Notes: generated by a model from the sequence alone, not told the origin. Counted from the first letter of the stretch, positions 1 to 11,416 are shown. The stretch: DNA of 64,000 nt from Lineus longissimus (GCF_910592395.1 NC_088310.1:13711501-13775500), one strand, 5' to 3'. Translations and numbers: made by a program.

Positions 1-195
1 CAACAGAGCTTAGAGCAAGTAAGGCATGTTCAAGGGTGTAGAATGAGTTATTGCTAAACAACAATAAGAAATTGTGTCCTTTCTAGTCTACTAGGGGTTG
101 CCTGAATTGTTGAAGATAGGGCATATCAAAAAATGGCGCAAGATGCGCGTTTGACTCTTCAATCGGGCTCCCCCCCTCTTTTGATCTAGCCAGGA

Positions 196-1316
196 TCAAA
201 CAACATGCCCCGCAGACACAATCGGGCCGATTGTGTGCATGCCATTTACGAGGGAAGAAACGTCTCGTAGGTAGAAACGAGAGAATGTGGAGTGATTACT
301 CCAACATGCAGCGGAAACGACTTCTTAGAAGTTAGAAGTTAGAGCACTAGCCACCTCCTCGGTAGTTAGCCCAGGAGGTGGCTAGTGCTCTAACTTCGTG
401 CGCTGAGATGTTAGCTAGCGCACGAAGATCAGAGGAAGTCTTCAAGGTGTTGTAGAAAAGACGAATAGTCTCCACAATCCACCTTGAAATAGTGGCGGCC
501 GCTATCTCTCGTTTATTTCCCTCCTTATAGGACAAAAACAAACGCTCTCTCCCCTAGCGGGTACCGGGAGGTTTTGTCCTATTTATGTAGAACTTTAGGG
601 CCCTGACGGGACATAAAGTTCTGTCAGGAAGATCATAAGAGATCGTTCCTGACAGAGAGGGAATAGTAACCGGGGGCCGAGAGGCGGCCGGTCCCTGGTT
701 CTTCGCCAGAAATCCTGGTATGAAAGCCAGGATAACCTCCCCTCCCTCTCTAAAAGCCAGCTTCTTAAAAGAAAGTGCATGGAGCTCTGATCTCCGTTGG
801 GCGGTAGCCAAGGCTACTAGAAAGACCGTTTTGAGTGTCAGATATTTCATGGATGAAATAGACATGGGTTCAAAAGGATGCCTCATGAGCACCTTAAGGA
901 CAACAGAGAGGTCCCATTTAGGGGTGTTGTGAACCGGTCTAGGACGCTCTAATAACATTCCTCTGAAAAGAGGAGTTATTTGGTCCTCCCAACGAAGATC
1001 CCAGGTGCTTAAAACACGGAGGGTAGAAGCGATGGCGGACTTGTACCCTTTTATAGCCTTGACAGATAGTTGTCTTTCCGTGAATAATTCAATAAAGAAA
1101 TCAACTAATCTGTATATAGAGGGAGAGATCGGATTAACTCCGTTCTCCCTGCACCAGGAAGTGAAGGTAGACCACTTTCCTTGATACACATCAAGGGTAG
1201 ACCCCCTTTGAGGTGCGGACATGCGTTTGACAGCGATGTCCGTAAAGCCTCTCTGGTGGAGATGCAACTGGATCAGTTCCAGGCGTGAAACTTGAAAAAT
1301 CCAGGGTTCTGTTGGT
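196..1316 (-). pseudogene. DIRS tyrosine recombinase, broken
   Basis: The recombinase domain follows the RT frame in another frame, overlapping its end by about 40 bp (the frame is also open back to 2926 under the RT). Box A arginine is in LATAQRRSELHAL. Box B is HEVRALATS (H-x-x-R). The nucleophilic tyrosine is in STFSRFYLRDV, near 261. There are two lesions. A single in-frame TAG at 554-556 lies between boxes A and B, with the frame continuing unchanged beyond it. Just after box B, a 25-nt inverted copy of the box B coding sequence introduces a stop at about 347 and separates the H-x-x-R part from the tyrosine part, which is in a different frame. The C-terminus ends at a TGA at 196-198. The enzyme would insert circular element DNA; this copy cannot make a complete catalytic domain. 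Confidence 0.85.
335..397. repeat. 25-bp inverted duplication (hairpin) in the recombinase gene
   Basis: Positions 335-359 and 373-397 are perfect reverse complements separated by 13 nt. The right arm is the normal H-x-x-R coding segment; the left arm is its inverted copy. The adjoining DNA also has a short direct repeat of AGAAGTT. This looks like a template-switch (foldback) mutation. Confidence 0.9.
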
Positions 1317-3281
1317 AGCATCTCCCCAGGGGGTGCCACAGGAGGTGCTTCCAAGTAGGAAGACTCCTGGGGTGGTCTATCAGGAGCTCCAGCAAGGCTG
1401 GGAACCAGGCCTGATTTGGCCAGCAAGGTGCGATGAGAGTTATTCTCACCGGGTGGCTGGTCAAGATCTTGTTCAGGACTGGTTGGATGAGAGGGAGGGG
1501 TGGAAACGCATATGCGTTCAGCCCGACCCAAGAGGCTGTAAGGCTGTCGACTTCCAGGGCCTCTTCGTCCGGAAGTGGAGAGTAATAGATGGGAAGGCGA
1601 TTGTTCAGCCTGGTGGCGAACAGATCTACCTTCGGAGATTGCCAAAGGCGACAAAGGTCGTCTACAATCTCCTGATGGAGTGTCCACTCTGTCTGAACTA
1701 GTTTGTCCTGACGAGACAGGGCGTCGGCAAGGATGTTGCGTTTGCCCGGTATGTGTCTGGCACATATCGATACTCCAAGGTCGGCACAAAGATGGTAAAG
1801 CTCCCAAGTTAGCTGGCAAAGAATGCCAGACTTTGTGCCTCCCTGTCTCCTGACATATGCTACTACTGTAGAATTGTCGGAGAACAGGGTTACTCTCCGA
1901 TTCTTCAGGTGAAGGGAAAGAGCCCTCACGGCAAGAAGGACAGCCTTCATTTCCAATATATTTATTGAAAGAATGGTCTCCTCCCTTGTCCATAGACCCC
2001 TTATGGACATGTCCCCGTTGTTCAGATGTGCTCCCCACCCTAGTAGAGAAGCATCTGTGAACAGGGACACTTCTGGGGGCGGTGGAGCAAGATCTACACC
2101 GCTTTGGAGACGAGTCTCCGACTCCCAGAAGTTCCAGACGTTCTTGAGTAGGTATTGAGGTATCAATACCAACTTGTCTAATGGGTCCCTGTGGGGTTTC
2201 CATAGAGACATTAGAAACATCTGGATGGGACGCATATATAGACGGCCAAGAGGGATTTGGTCTGCTGCCGAATTCAGAAGTCCCAAAAGGCTCAAGCATC
2301 GCCTTGCGGGAGCTTGAGTCCTTCCTCTGAATTCTGCGACGAGATGAAGAATTTTCTTTATCCTGTCTAGGGGGGGCAGCATTTTCCCTATGGCCGTAAG
2401 GAACCGAACTCCAACGTAAACGAAGTCTTGGGATGGTATGAATTCTGACTTTGTTTCGTTGATAATCCAACCTGCGGAAACTACTTTTTGCTTTATTACC
2501 TGAAGTTGTTGCAGTAGTAGTTCCCACGATTTGCAACGGAGTAGCCAATCGTCTAGGTAGTGATGGAGCTTGAACCCCATCACGTGAAAGGGAGCGACGA
2601 AGGCTGTGACTATCATCGTAAAAATTAGGGGTGCCGATGCCAGACCGAACGGCAGGGCCCTGAATTGATACGTCTTTCCTTCGTAATGGAATCGAAGGAA
2701 GTGTTGATAGTCTGGATGGATCGGTACGTGTAAGTACGCATCCGTTAAATCCATCGATACCGCCCAATCGTTGGGCTGTACCGCCGTTGCTATAGACCTG
2801 GTGGTTTCCATCTTGAAATGAGGAACATTCAAGAAGGTGTTTAACCTGGAAAGGTCTATGATCAGCCTCCATGTCCCTGCTTTCTTGGGAACCAAGAAAA
2901 CGTGGCTGTAAAAGCCGGGGGAGCATGGATTTTGAAGGACCTGGATAGCTTGCTTCTCCAGTAATGTCGCGACCTCTGCTTGGAGGGCAGAGGCCTTGAC
3001 TGGGTCCTTCGGTGGCTGAACTGGGGTTGGATATATGGTAGTCGGGGGGGGGGGGGGGGGGGGGTACGGTTGAAATCTAGTTTCACTCCGTACCTCAACA
3101 TGTTTGGGACTGGGGACCCCTTTGGGCACCAATCGTCCCAAATATCTGCAAATTTTTGCAGACGGCCCCCGACTACCGGAGTCGGCTCCTTTTTGCGTCC
3201 GGGAGGAGAAAGGAGGGGGGAGTCACTTCTTCCGGCCTGCACCCTTTGGACGAAAGGAGTGCTTAGTCGGACCGGATCCAC
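1273..3281 (-). CDS. DIRS reverse transcriptase, RNase H and methyltransferase-like polyprotein (frame change at poly-C)
   Basis: The main frame (3141-1273, 622 codons) carries the RT palm motifs MDLTDAY near residue 130 and YLDD at 195-198. RNase H acidic positions lie in FTDAS (about 363), ILEMKA (397), FSDNS (422) and LADALSR (473). A C-terminal DIRS methyltransferase-like segment starts at VDLFATRLNNR (about 506) and runs through FPPLPLI and APCWPNQAWFP. The conserved DIRS RT N-terminus (GGRLQKFADIWDDWCPKG) is in a different frame, 3281 to about 3065. The two frames meet exactly at a 21-base homopolymer (3044-3064), so coding continuity depends on the length of that tract. The N-terminal part overlaps the end of gag by about 59 bp. 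The protein copies element RNA into DNA. It is probably non-functional here unless the tract length is a sequencing error. Confidence 0.88.
3044..3064. repeat. G21 homopolymer (poly-C in the coding strand)
   Basis: A run of 21 G on the plus strand encodes a proline tract in the RT frame. The DIRS RT N-terminal motif upstream and the RT palm downstream are in different frames on either side. The run may be a slippage site or a base-calling error. Confidence 0.95.
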
Positions 3282-5508
3282 CCTGGTTAGAGGAAGTATT
3301 TTTCCTCTTTCCAGTCCGGCGACCCTCTGCTTCCCGTCGGAAGGATCCAGCAGGAGCAGGCTGACTACGCGGGGTAGGCCTAGGCAGGACCTGCCTGGCG
3401 TACGGGATTGAACCCGATGCCTGCTGGGGCCTCTCTATCTTTCTAGCGTTAGGTAGAGAGGTCTTGGCCCTCTGTGTCGCAGTGGGGGCATATAATTTGT
3501 CCCAATCTTTCTGTGCTTGAGCAGCCTCTTGTACAGAATCTGCGAACAGGAAAGAACCGTCCATAGGAGCGGTTCTTAAGGCCCCTTCCAGCTGGAGGGA
3601 TCTGATGACATTGAGAGAGTCCAGTGCGGCGTCTCTACGGAGTAGGACGCTATTTGCTGCGGTCTTGGCGGACAGAGCAATAGCGTGCCTAATCGAATGT
3701 GACAAGGATGTCACAAGCGATTTTGTGTCATCAGATAGTGACTCATTATCCTTTAGGGATCTGGCTAGGGCCAGGTTAGTGTGCTCTGCGTGGGAGAGCA
3801 CCGCTAACGTGTTTTTGGCCAGACCCTCTTGTGCTCTAAGGTCTCGGTAAGCCGAGGAGGAGGTCACCCTAGGCACAAGTTGGTCCAGCTGTACATCGTC
3901 CTTTAATATGGAAGTCGATGCTGCAGCTGGACAGCCGGCCGAGCTGACTCGATAATAGTCAGCGCGGTACTGCCTAACGGGAGGAAGTTGTGCCGTGAAC
4001 AACTTCCCCGGTTTACACCAAGCTTCCGGTCCGACTGCCGGAAGGACAGGGATGGAAGTACGTTGGTGGGCGCCTTGGGAGTCTCTGATTGTACGCTCCA
4101 AAAGTTCAGAGACTGCTACCGACGGGGAGGGAGGAAGGAATTCAAGTGCCCGAGTGGAGCCCTGAGAAACCTGTGGATTGAGATCCACTTCCTGTCCCCA
4201 AAGTGAAAAGGTCGGTGTTGATAAGGCTGGCAGTTCCGGCGGGGTAGGGCACAGATCCTGCGGGAGGTACGCTCTGATCAAGGATCTGAGTGTCCTCATA
4301 TCCGACAAGATACTGGCCTCCTCTGGTGACAGCTCCTCCTGATTGGGGGAGCGGTAGCCTGGCTGAGAACTCTCGTTCTTAGAAAATTCCTCTAATATAG
4401 AGGAGTCGGATGGTGGGTATCCGATGGGACCAGGCGCACCAGAGGAACCGGAACCCTGCTCCAGATGGCTGAGTCTCTCAGTAAGACCCGCTACCATCTG
4501 GATGAGCTGGGACAGTTGCTGTCCCGACTTGGGTTCCGGACCCGACGTGCGGCTTCTCTCAACGACGGGCGGTTGAGGCGAGGGTGAGTGCATAAGCGAA
4601 CCCTCGAAGCCGTATGTACGGGCGAATGGGTCTTCCGGAAGCGGAAGATGCCCATATTCTGAACCAGAGTTCAGATGTCCCCTCTGCGTAGCTCGTTCCA
4701 TGGGAACGACGCCTCTGCTACGAGGAGGGGGTGGCACTTCTGGTTGGCTCCACCTAAGAGGTTGGCCAACGTTGGGAGGTGCCTGCATTTCCGGCAGGAC
4801 GAAGTCCGAAACCGGAAATGCCCGTAACTCCTTCGCCGGTATGGAGCTGCCGGTTGCCCTTTTAGAAGGAGGCACGGAGGGCGGAAACACTGTTACCGAA
4901 GACGCATGGCGTTTCGGAGGTGGCGTTATAAAGTCCGTCCCTACTCTACTGTGTCCGTGAGGACTAGGGTTATTTCGCAGTAAAGACTGAGAAAAACCCC
5001 CAGTAGAGTCTTCGGTTACTGATAAACGGGAACCCGCGTCAGCAACCGGAACTGCAATCGGCGCACCGGAAGCAGGGTGCTCCCGCGGGTACAAAGGGCT
5101 TGTACTCGGGGGAGCGGACGACAGAGGAACCGGAAGGTTCCCTGAGGTCCGGGGTATATTAAACCCTTGGAGACTTACTGGATGTAAGTCTCCCTTGGGA
5201 CCACAGACATTGATAATGTCTGATCCCGCATCCTTCGCAGCCGCGGCAGGAACCGGAACTCGGCTTACGGAAGGGGTGGTGGCGGGAGGTTTGGTAGACC
5301 TCCGGGTTATATGCCCGGAAACGGAACCGGAAGAGGGTTTAGGCGTCTCCGCGGCCCGTTTCCCGCCACCAGACGCAGTCCTTTGTGGTGAGACAAAGGA
5401 TGCCGTCGGAGGGGTAGGCCATATAAAAAATGGTACCAATGACAATAAAAACACTGGGAACCCCAAGTAGGCCAGAAAGGACGCAATTATTAATGGAAAG
5501 GAAAACAT
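3223..5508 (-). CDS. DIRS Gag-like protein
   Basis: This is an uninterrupted 761-codon frame directly upstream of, and overlapping, the RT frame, the position of gag in DIRS elements. It should form the nucleoprotein particle around the element RNA. The product is proline- and serine-rich with low complexity over its first half. A leucine-patterned stretch near the middle (LSQLIQMVAGLTERLSHLEQ) could be a short coiled coil. The C-terminus is very basic, ending in RPKGAGRKK, suited to RNA binding. No CCHC zinc knuckle was seen. The first 30 or so residues are oddly hydrophobic, so the true start may be a later methionine. The frame is intact while the downstream frames are damaged, so decay is recent or uneven. 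The gag call rests on position and composition, not on a recognised domain. Confidence 0.75.
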   Translation of the reverse strand: MFSFPLIIASFLAYLGFPVFLLSLVPFFIWPTPPTASFVSPQRTASGGGKRAAETPKPSSGSVSGHITRRSTKPPATTPSVSRVPVPAAAAKDAGSDIINVCGPKGDLHPVSLQGFNIPRTSGNLPVPLSSAPPSTSPLYPREHPASGAPIAVPVADAGSRLSVTEDSTGGFSQSLLRNNPSPHGHSRVGTDFITPPPKRHASSVTVFPPSVPPSKRATGSSIPAKELRAFPVSDFVLPEMQAPPNVGQPLRWSQPEVPPPPRSRGVVPMERATQRGHLNSGSEYGHLPLPEDPFARTYGFEGSLMHSPSPQPPVVERSRTSGPEPKSGQQLSQLIQMVAGLTERLSHLEQGSGSSGAPGPIGYPPSDSSILEEFSKNESSQPGYRSPNQEELSPEEASILSDMRTLRSLIRAYLPQDLCPTPPELPALSTPTFSLWGQEVDLNPQVSQGSTRALEFLPPSPSVAVSELLERTIRDSQGAHQRTSIPVLPAVGPEAWCKPGKLFTAQLPPVRQYRADYYRVSSAGCPAAASTSILKDDVQLDQLVPRVTSSSAYRDLRAQEGLAKNTLAVLSHAEHTNLALARSLKDNESLSDDTKSLVTSLSHSIRHAIALSAKTAANSVLLRRDAALDSLNVIRSLQLEGALRTAPMDGSFLFADSVQEAAQAQKDWDKLYAPTATQRAKTSLPNARKIERPQQASGSIPYARQVLPRPTPRSQPAPAGSFRREAEGRRTGKRKNTSSNQGGSGPTKHSFRPKGAGRKK

Positions 5509-5985
5509 GCCTACTTGAATTAAACACTATTGCAATGGATCTGAGTCTTGTTCATTACAATAGAGAGGAGAATAGCCTACGTAAATCTACCCTACCAAGA
5601 TCAAAATAATGGAGCCGGGTCGACTAAGCTAGCTAAGAAAGGTCTATAATTAAATAGACTGGACAATACTAATGCCAAGATTAGTTTGGCGGTCTACTCC
5701 GTAGGTGAATGAACCCAAAAATCGTCTAGACTTGGCTGGTTGAATTTGGTTTTAAATCGAATTCACGGCAGCTTTGAAAAAACGGTGTGCTTCGTAGAAG
5801 CACAAGAGTAAAGACTGAATATGGCGGCATGAGATCGGCGCGATCTCGCGGGATCGGTCAGGGCGCCGCCTGGCGGCCGAGCTGTTAACTCAGTTCTCCC
5901 TTTAGAAAATTAAAGGGATACTCTTGTGTTTGAGCCCAAATGGAGTAACATGCAAAAGTGTTCCATAGGTAAGTTTGAATGACAC

Positions 5986-8224
5986 AAAATGCTGTCTGTA
6001 ATTGAGAGTATCCTGATTTAACAGAGGTCAAAATAAATAGAAATGACCAGTTTGGGACTAATACCACTGTCTTTTTTTTTAGTAAGGTAGAGATTACAGG
6101 AGTCAACAAAATTAATTTTATTGAGAGAAATTGACCTATATTTCAGGTGATTGGAATTTACAATACAAAGGGTCGTTTTTCATGACATTGTGCTCTACTG
6201 CGTATCCCTAGTGAGTCAATCGGGAACCAATCTATCCTTGGCGCAGACAGGTTCAAATTGGCTATATCTTGAATAGATTGAATTGCGATGAAAATCTAAA
6301 GCGATAAAGGAGCAATATCAAGAGACAAATTAATCAAACCAATTGTCCACAGACTCGGACCCTGAAATGGTGTGATGTATGCGTGCATAAAAAAGTATAT
6401 CAATTGGTCCGATAGAGATGATGAGGCAATGTCAATATGCCTTGTTCCTTAGTCAGCAATATGCCCCTTTTTATACGGAGAAGAAGGAGAACCCAGATAG
6501 GCCTTCACATGTCGGCTTCCAAATGGCTCGAACCAACTGTACTATCACTACTATAAATTTAAAATGCGTGCTCCCCTACATGTAGCAATATCTCGGCCAA
6601 AAAGGCACTTAGTCGACAGGCAAGCTAGAAGTTCAGCACCGTGAGCAGCTCCTTGGTAAGGCCATGTCAGGTTCCGCGCGCCTCTTCAGATACTTCAAGT
6701 ATTGAAAGCTGTGGTGAGCACATAAAAAGACCATGTCCATGGTCACCTTAATTTGAAAATCCCTTCATAATCAAGGGCTACCTCTGACTAAAACAGCACC
6801 CAAACAATAGACCACCAATTTGACCCCAGCTCCTAACTGCAGGAAAACCCAAGTCCAGCAACCAAAAGTACCAAAAATACATTTGTGTTTACATTTGAAC
6901 TGCACACATGCGTTTGTTTACAATTTCATTTCCCGCGAAATCTAGAAAATCAGGTGACCTGCAATCGTGGATTGAAAATAACATTAACCTGGGTTCAGCA
7001 GGTCAGCAGGTATACCGGCTGTTCCAATCATCCCCCTACAGCCAGCTGTTCAATAGGTAATGTTATTCACCCCACAGGGAGTGCAGGTAATTGATTAAGC
7101 CCCTGCATAACTTAACAGCAATGGCTTGGCTTCTGTGAGCGGTAAGGAGAATTGACAGTTTTTTTATGGGAGTAACATTATTGTGTTGCTTAAAACGTCT
7201 ACTTTTTACTCATGTAAGAATCGTAGTACTAATAATAACTTCAACTTATTTTCCGGTTATGATAACACAACACGCATCTTCATGATCATGATCTTTCTCA
7301 AACTAACTCTAACTGAATGACCTAATCGCCTTGGACACACAACCACATATCAATTCGCCCCGACGTCGACACATCCATTCGATTCGATAACACTCGATAA
7401 AGTTTGATAAATAAACAAAGTTTTTTTGCTTTTAGCTGTCAACATCAATGGCAGAATAATTTCCGAAGTTTCCAATAGCTTGAACACAAATCAGAACATC
7501 ACCCATCAGCTGGCCTCAGATCTGCATAAATTACGATAAATAATAAGGTCGTCGCTTCAATTTCGCAAAGAAAATTGACTCCATTCGAAGGTTGTTTTGA
7601 CCAAATTCCGTTGAACTCATCGTTATGAGGGCATTTGAACACATTCTCATTGATCTTTTCTATAAACATGTGAAGTTTCGTACCAAAATATATTTCCGTA
7701 AAGGCTTAAATAAGAAAATTTGTTAATTACAAAATCATCGCTCCGGTAGAAATAAAAATGTCACTGCCATTTTCTTGACGATAGTACTCCAGGTAACCTC
7801 GGCGGGAAATTCAAAGCGGAATCATCCGGGGTCAAACAACAGTTTTGCTCACTTCTGCCAACTGGTGACATAAATCGACACTAATCTATTTTATATCAAA
7901 ACTTCTGTATCATGAAGACCTTTTCAACTTTATTTCAAGCTTTTATCTGCTGGAATAGAGCGTCAAAAAATTTTTTTTTCATTTACGCATTTTGCCCCCT
8001 GGGGAGCTGAATTTGAGTCAAATCACCCAAATTTTTTTCCATAAGCAACATTTTCTGCAGTGTTTATAAGCAAGACTAGATTTGAAGTGCCTCGGTTGTA
8101 TGATTACAAAATGCCCAACTTTGTCTACAGATGGCTGGATGGAAGGATGGAAGGATGGAAGGACAAACACCAATCGAATAGCTATTTGACTAGCTCCGCC
8201 GACTTTGTCAGCTAAGCTAAAAAG
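5986..8224 (+). mobile_element. B-family element, 5'-truncated copy
   Basis: From about 5986 (AATGCTGTCTGTAATTGAGA) this matches the body of the element at 28993-33504 nearly base for base, including the segments near 6890-7090 and 7160-7400. It ends in the family signature: a GGAAGGAT microsatellite (8134-8163), then a stem of CTAGCTCCGCCGA..GTCAGCTAAGCT and AAAA. The 5' palindrome (CAAGAGGCCC) is missing; the DIRS element adjoins that side. A buried relic of the 20291 MITE family lies at about 5986-6060. There are no coding genes. Confidence 0.7.
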
Positions 8225-9026
8225 AAAGGTTGAATTTCATGCCGATGCCGCCTGTCATTAATTGACAGTGTCTGCTGATCTCATGATCACCAGCCAAAGC
8301 TGATTGGTCAAAGCAGCAGACAGTTCACTTGCTTTCCAAGAAGTTTCAGCGGCAAGTGTTAAGATTAAAAGTGCCAGGATCGAGAAAGTTTTGACATGGA
8401 TAAATAGTCCTATGTGATTTTTCAGTTCTGATAAATGGTGTATGGTGACCAAGATCGCCAAATGTACACTGCAGTATCTTCTTTTCTTTCACGTGTGTTG
8501 TCAGCGGGAAGTGTTTGTCAGTCGATTGGGAGCTATTGAGCTCTTATTTCCACGTGCTTGTGAGCTGTTGACATGGAGCTGGGTTAGCTATTTTGTTTAT
8601 AATTCCATTCTCAAAAGTTGACTTGTTTATGGGATCCCTGTTGATTGATGCAAATTGATGCACTGATGATGCATCTATTTTTTACAATGAAGCAATTCAA
8701 GGCCAGTCAGAATTCATAAAAGAAAAGTACAGTAAATTTATAAACTTAAAATGATCCTTCTTCAAAAAAGTTGAGTTATATTTCTTTTTATCATATACAA
8801 TACAGGTATCATCATATGAGCAGAGCTGTATCAGTCCCTTGTATCATGCCCTCAAACCGTGTCAGCCCTCCGGCAACACACTCTGGCTGATAAAGATTCT
8901 TTGGCAATGATACTGGAAGGGACTGATAGAGCTCTGCCCATGATTATAATGTCAAATGATCATGCAGTGAGAGTTTGAGTAAAACAAGGTGCTCAATAAA
9001 GCTTGCCAATGAGAGAAAAGATTTAC
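8225..9026. other. FANCM intron, non-coding
   Basis: No gene was recognised. The stretch holds the small fold-back element at 8811-8945. The helicase exon following the one at 9027-9199 (the rest of lobe 2) was not found anywhere to the left, so it should lie outside the window. Confidence 0.6.
8811..8945. repeat. Small fold-back (MITE-like) element
   Basis: GCAGAGCTGTATCAGTCCCTT near 8820 is matched as a reverse complement by AAGGGACTGATAGAGCTCTGC near 8918-8938, with a further weaker inverted match inside (TCAGCC/GGCTGA). The 130-bp unit looks like a small non-autonomous hairpin element. No target duplication was established. Confidence 0.55.
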
Positions 9027-9199
9027 CTTCAGCTGCTCCTTTTGAGTGAATCCTTTACTGGCCTTGCCAATGGACGACTGTCCAATAAAGTTCATTACTT
9101 TAACAAGGGGTTGGTGCTGATTCAACATGTCTGTTATTTCCATAACTGAATCTCTGTACTGAGAGAAGATCATTATCCTAGTATTAGAGTTGCCATGTT
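9027..9199 (-). CDS. FANCM: FANCM exon: start of helicase lobe 2
   Basis: This 173-nt exon has an acceptor (poly-T then CAG, ending at 9200) and a donor AAG|GTAAAT at 9026. It encodes residues that read as FANCM helicase motif IV and following: RIMIFSQYRDSV, MLNQHQPLVKVMNFIGQ and KGFTQKEQLK. FANCM is an SF2 DNA translocase of the Fanconi anaemia pathway. It remodels stalled replication forks and recruits the core complex in the nucleus. The exon enters with two bases of a split Glu codon and leaves in phase 0. The entry fits the preceding exon at 15913-16028 exactly. The next exon should encode the QxxR helicase motifs and is not in the window. The reading frame is intact with no sign of decay. 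Confidence 0.9.
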
Positions 9200-10689
9200 C
9201 TGAAAAAAAAAGAGCTAACAATTAAAATAGACGCACTGCAACAGCAAGGAGCACAATCCGGATCAAAGCTCTCGCTGCTTGGATATCAATGGGGATCCAT
9301 ATTTGAATGAAATATCAGTGTGGAATGTTGGGTGACATTACTATGAGGAGTCATTGGGAATTTAAATATTTCTCTAAATTATGTGAAATAATATCATTGT
9401 TTAAAACCATACATTTTTAAATAATTAGAATATATAAATATTAGAATTTATTTCATCCAATTAAGTACTTTTCGGAAACAATTAATTTGTACTCAAACAA
9501 CCTTTTGACTTATCAAACCATAAGTTTATTTCCAAACCAGGAAAACATAAATAAAGTATTTCCATACCATAGAATTTGTGCAAATGCATGGTTTGGAAAT
9601 CACATACAGTTGGCAGTTTTATTCTTTCAAACCGTGTTGAGTCTCATCGTAAGTATTTCAAACCACAGACTTTGCTTAGATTCATGGTTTGCAACCCACG
9701 GACATCTTTCAAAAACATTTTTTGCATTATCTCACTGGCGCTACGTGGGAATTTGATTATTTGCAAACATTATATGAAATTTGTATGAAATAATCGCCTT
9801 GTTTTAAACCGGTCAAACGAAACAGGCTTGACGTATTTTTGAAGTAGGACTCAGAAGTGAGACAGAATTTTTCACATTAAATTCAAACGTCAAAAGTTTG
9901 TAAAACTATCGGCAATGACCAAAATGATAGCCTCAAACCAATCAAAGAATCTTATCTAGACATCTCACATGGTGAGTTGAGCATATGATTATACCAATGC
10001 TTTCAGGTGATTTTATTCTTTCTAATTTACATCATCATTGCTTCAAGCTAAACAAAATGGCTGGCATCTACATGCAGCCTCAGGTCAAATCAGGAGAGCA
10101 GAATGTGTCTGCACAACTATGACGTCAAAATGCGGATTTAAAAAAAAATTCTCAATCAACCCTATAACACCTAGAGCCACTGCCAGCGCAAGTGCTTATT
10201 CCCCTTGGCCCCGACGTAATTTTACCTGGAAATCATATTTTTTGCGGTGGGTCCAGTTTTGCACAAAATGACATAGGAAAATTTCCAAATAATGTATTAC
10301 AAGTCCCGTTTATTTGAAAGAAGATGAAAGTTCCTATTACATAGTGTACATCCAAATCGGAATCAAACAAACGATCCATTTCAGCAATTCAAATGTCCGA
10401 CCTGCATTTACTGGCTTGTAGAGAAACAAAAACTTAATCGTCAAATATCTCAAAAACTTCTACAGCAACCACCTTTGTTCATCGGGCATTTGAAAGCTTT
10501 AGTTTCATAGATTAATAATTAGGCAGCGCTCTGAAGGAGACCGGTAGCTAAGCGCGCGAAATTTGAATATGGGTGTTCGGGCGTTACAGGGCGCCTCCAG
10601 TGAGATCGGCGGCAGGCGTCATCGGGCGCCTCCAGGTGTTATAGGGTTAACTGGGGCCAATAACACCCCCTGGCAGAAAATATTGAACT
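9200..10689. other. FANCM intron, AT-rich, no gene recognised
   Basis: No coding signal was found. Between 9480 and 9830 short motifs such as TTTCAAACC and GGTTTGGAAAT recur in both orientations, suggesting an old decayed inverted-repeat element. The part from about 10040 to 10690 is unclassified. Confidence 0.5.
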
Positions 10690-11416
10690 AATGCATATTT
10701 AAGTCCGCCTTATGTTATTCATATGCATCTTTCGAGTCTATGAAAATTTCAGGAGAGGGTTGAAATGACGTCAGAAGTTCAGACCCGCCTGTTGCTAAAA
10801 TTTGGTGACCCTATAACGGCGGCCATCTTAGATTTTAAAAAGGCCGCCAAAAATAACACTCTTCTGCCTGTATCGAAATCTAAAGCAGTTAGGAGCCTAA
10901 TTCCAAAGCCAACCCGCTGGTTTTCGGGTCTGACGAACCGAAAGGAATGATCTAAATCGAGGCCAGGTGGCCATATTTAAAGATGGCCGTAAAAAAAATA
11001 CGTTTTAGCCTATATCTCGAGAATTATCAAAGACAAATGCTCGATTTCAATGCCTATACCCAGCTTCCTGAGCCCAACCAATCAAATGCCACCATTGGAA
11101 TTGCGGCCGCCATTTCCAATTTCTTGAAATTACACGTTTTTGCCGCTATCTCAAAATTTACTGCTGATATGGACCTAATTCCAACACCTACCCAAGGGTT
11201 TTTTGGATCCGACCAATTAAATGGAACAATCGAAATCGTGGCCAGATAGCCGCCATATCGAATTTCAAAAAGGCCGCCAAAAAGGACACGTTTGTGCCAT
11301 TATCTCGAAATCTACTGCAGATATGGACCTAATTCCAAGACCTACCCTAGGGTTTTTGGGTCTGACCAATCAAATCAAATAAACGAAATCGAGATGGTCG
11401 CCATATTGGATTTTAA
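10690..11416. repeat. Minisatellite of about 165-bp modules (GGCCGCCA..CTAATTCCAA), left part
   Basis: Units carry the same landmarks in order: AAGGCCGCCAAAAA, TATCTCGAAATCTACTGCAG, GGACCTAATTCCAAGACCTA, GGTTTTTGGGTCTGACCAAT and GGCCGCCATATTGGATTT. At least three diverged units precede the A-family insertion, and the array resumes at 12127. Confidence 0.7.

Larger units (their letters stand above)
1..5880 (-). mobile_element. DIRS-type tyrosine-recombinase retrotransposon, degenerate
   Basis: Three overlapping minus-strand reading frames occur in DIRS order: gag (5508-3223), reverse transcriptase/RNase H/methyltransferase-like (about 3281-1273) and tyrosine recombinase (about 1316-196). There is no integrase or aspartic protease. 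Overlapping frames and a recombinase in place of an integrase are diagnostic of the DIRS order, which integrates via a circular DNA intermediate. The 5' limit near 5880 is approximate: at 5986 the sequence becomes a dispersed repeat also seen near 29330 and 42750. I could not identify terminal inverted repeats or the internal complementary region, so the left end may lie outside the window. The copy is inactive: frame change at a homopolymer, in-frame TAG at 554-556, and an inverted duplication in the recombinase catalytic region. Confidence 0.9.

Noticed and set aside
1285-2158. Several open frames on the plus strand of the DIRS element
   Set aside because: They are antisense shadows of the RT and recombinase frames and carry no motifs.
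6885-7094. A 69-codon frame (MFTFELHTCVCLQFHF) repeated at 30201, 43018 and 44110
   Set aside because: It recurs only because it lies in the B-element body. The copies differ by frameshifts and stops, so there is no sign of selection.
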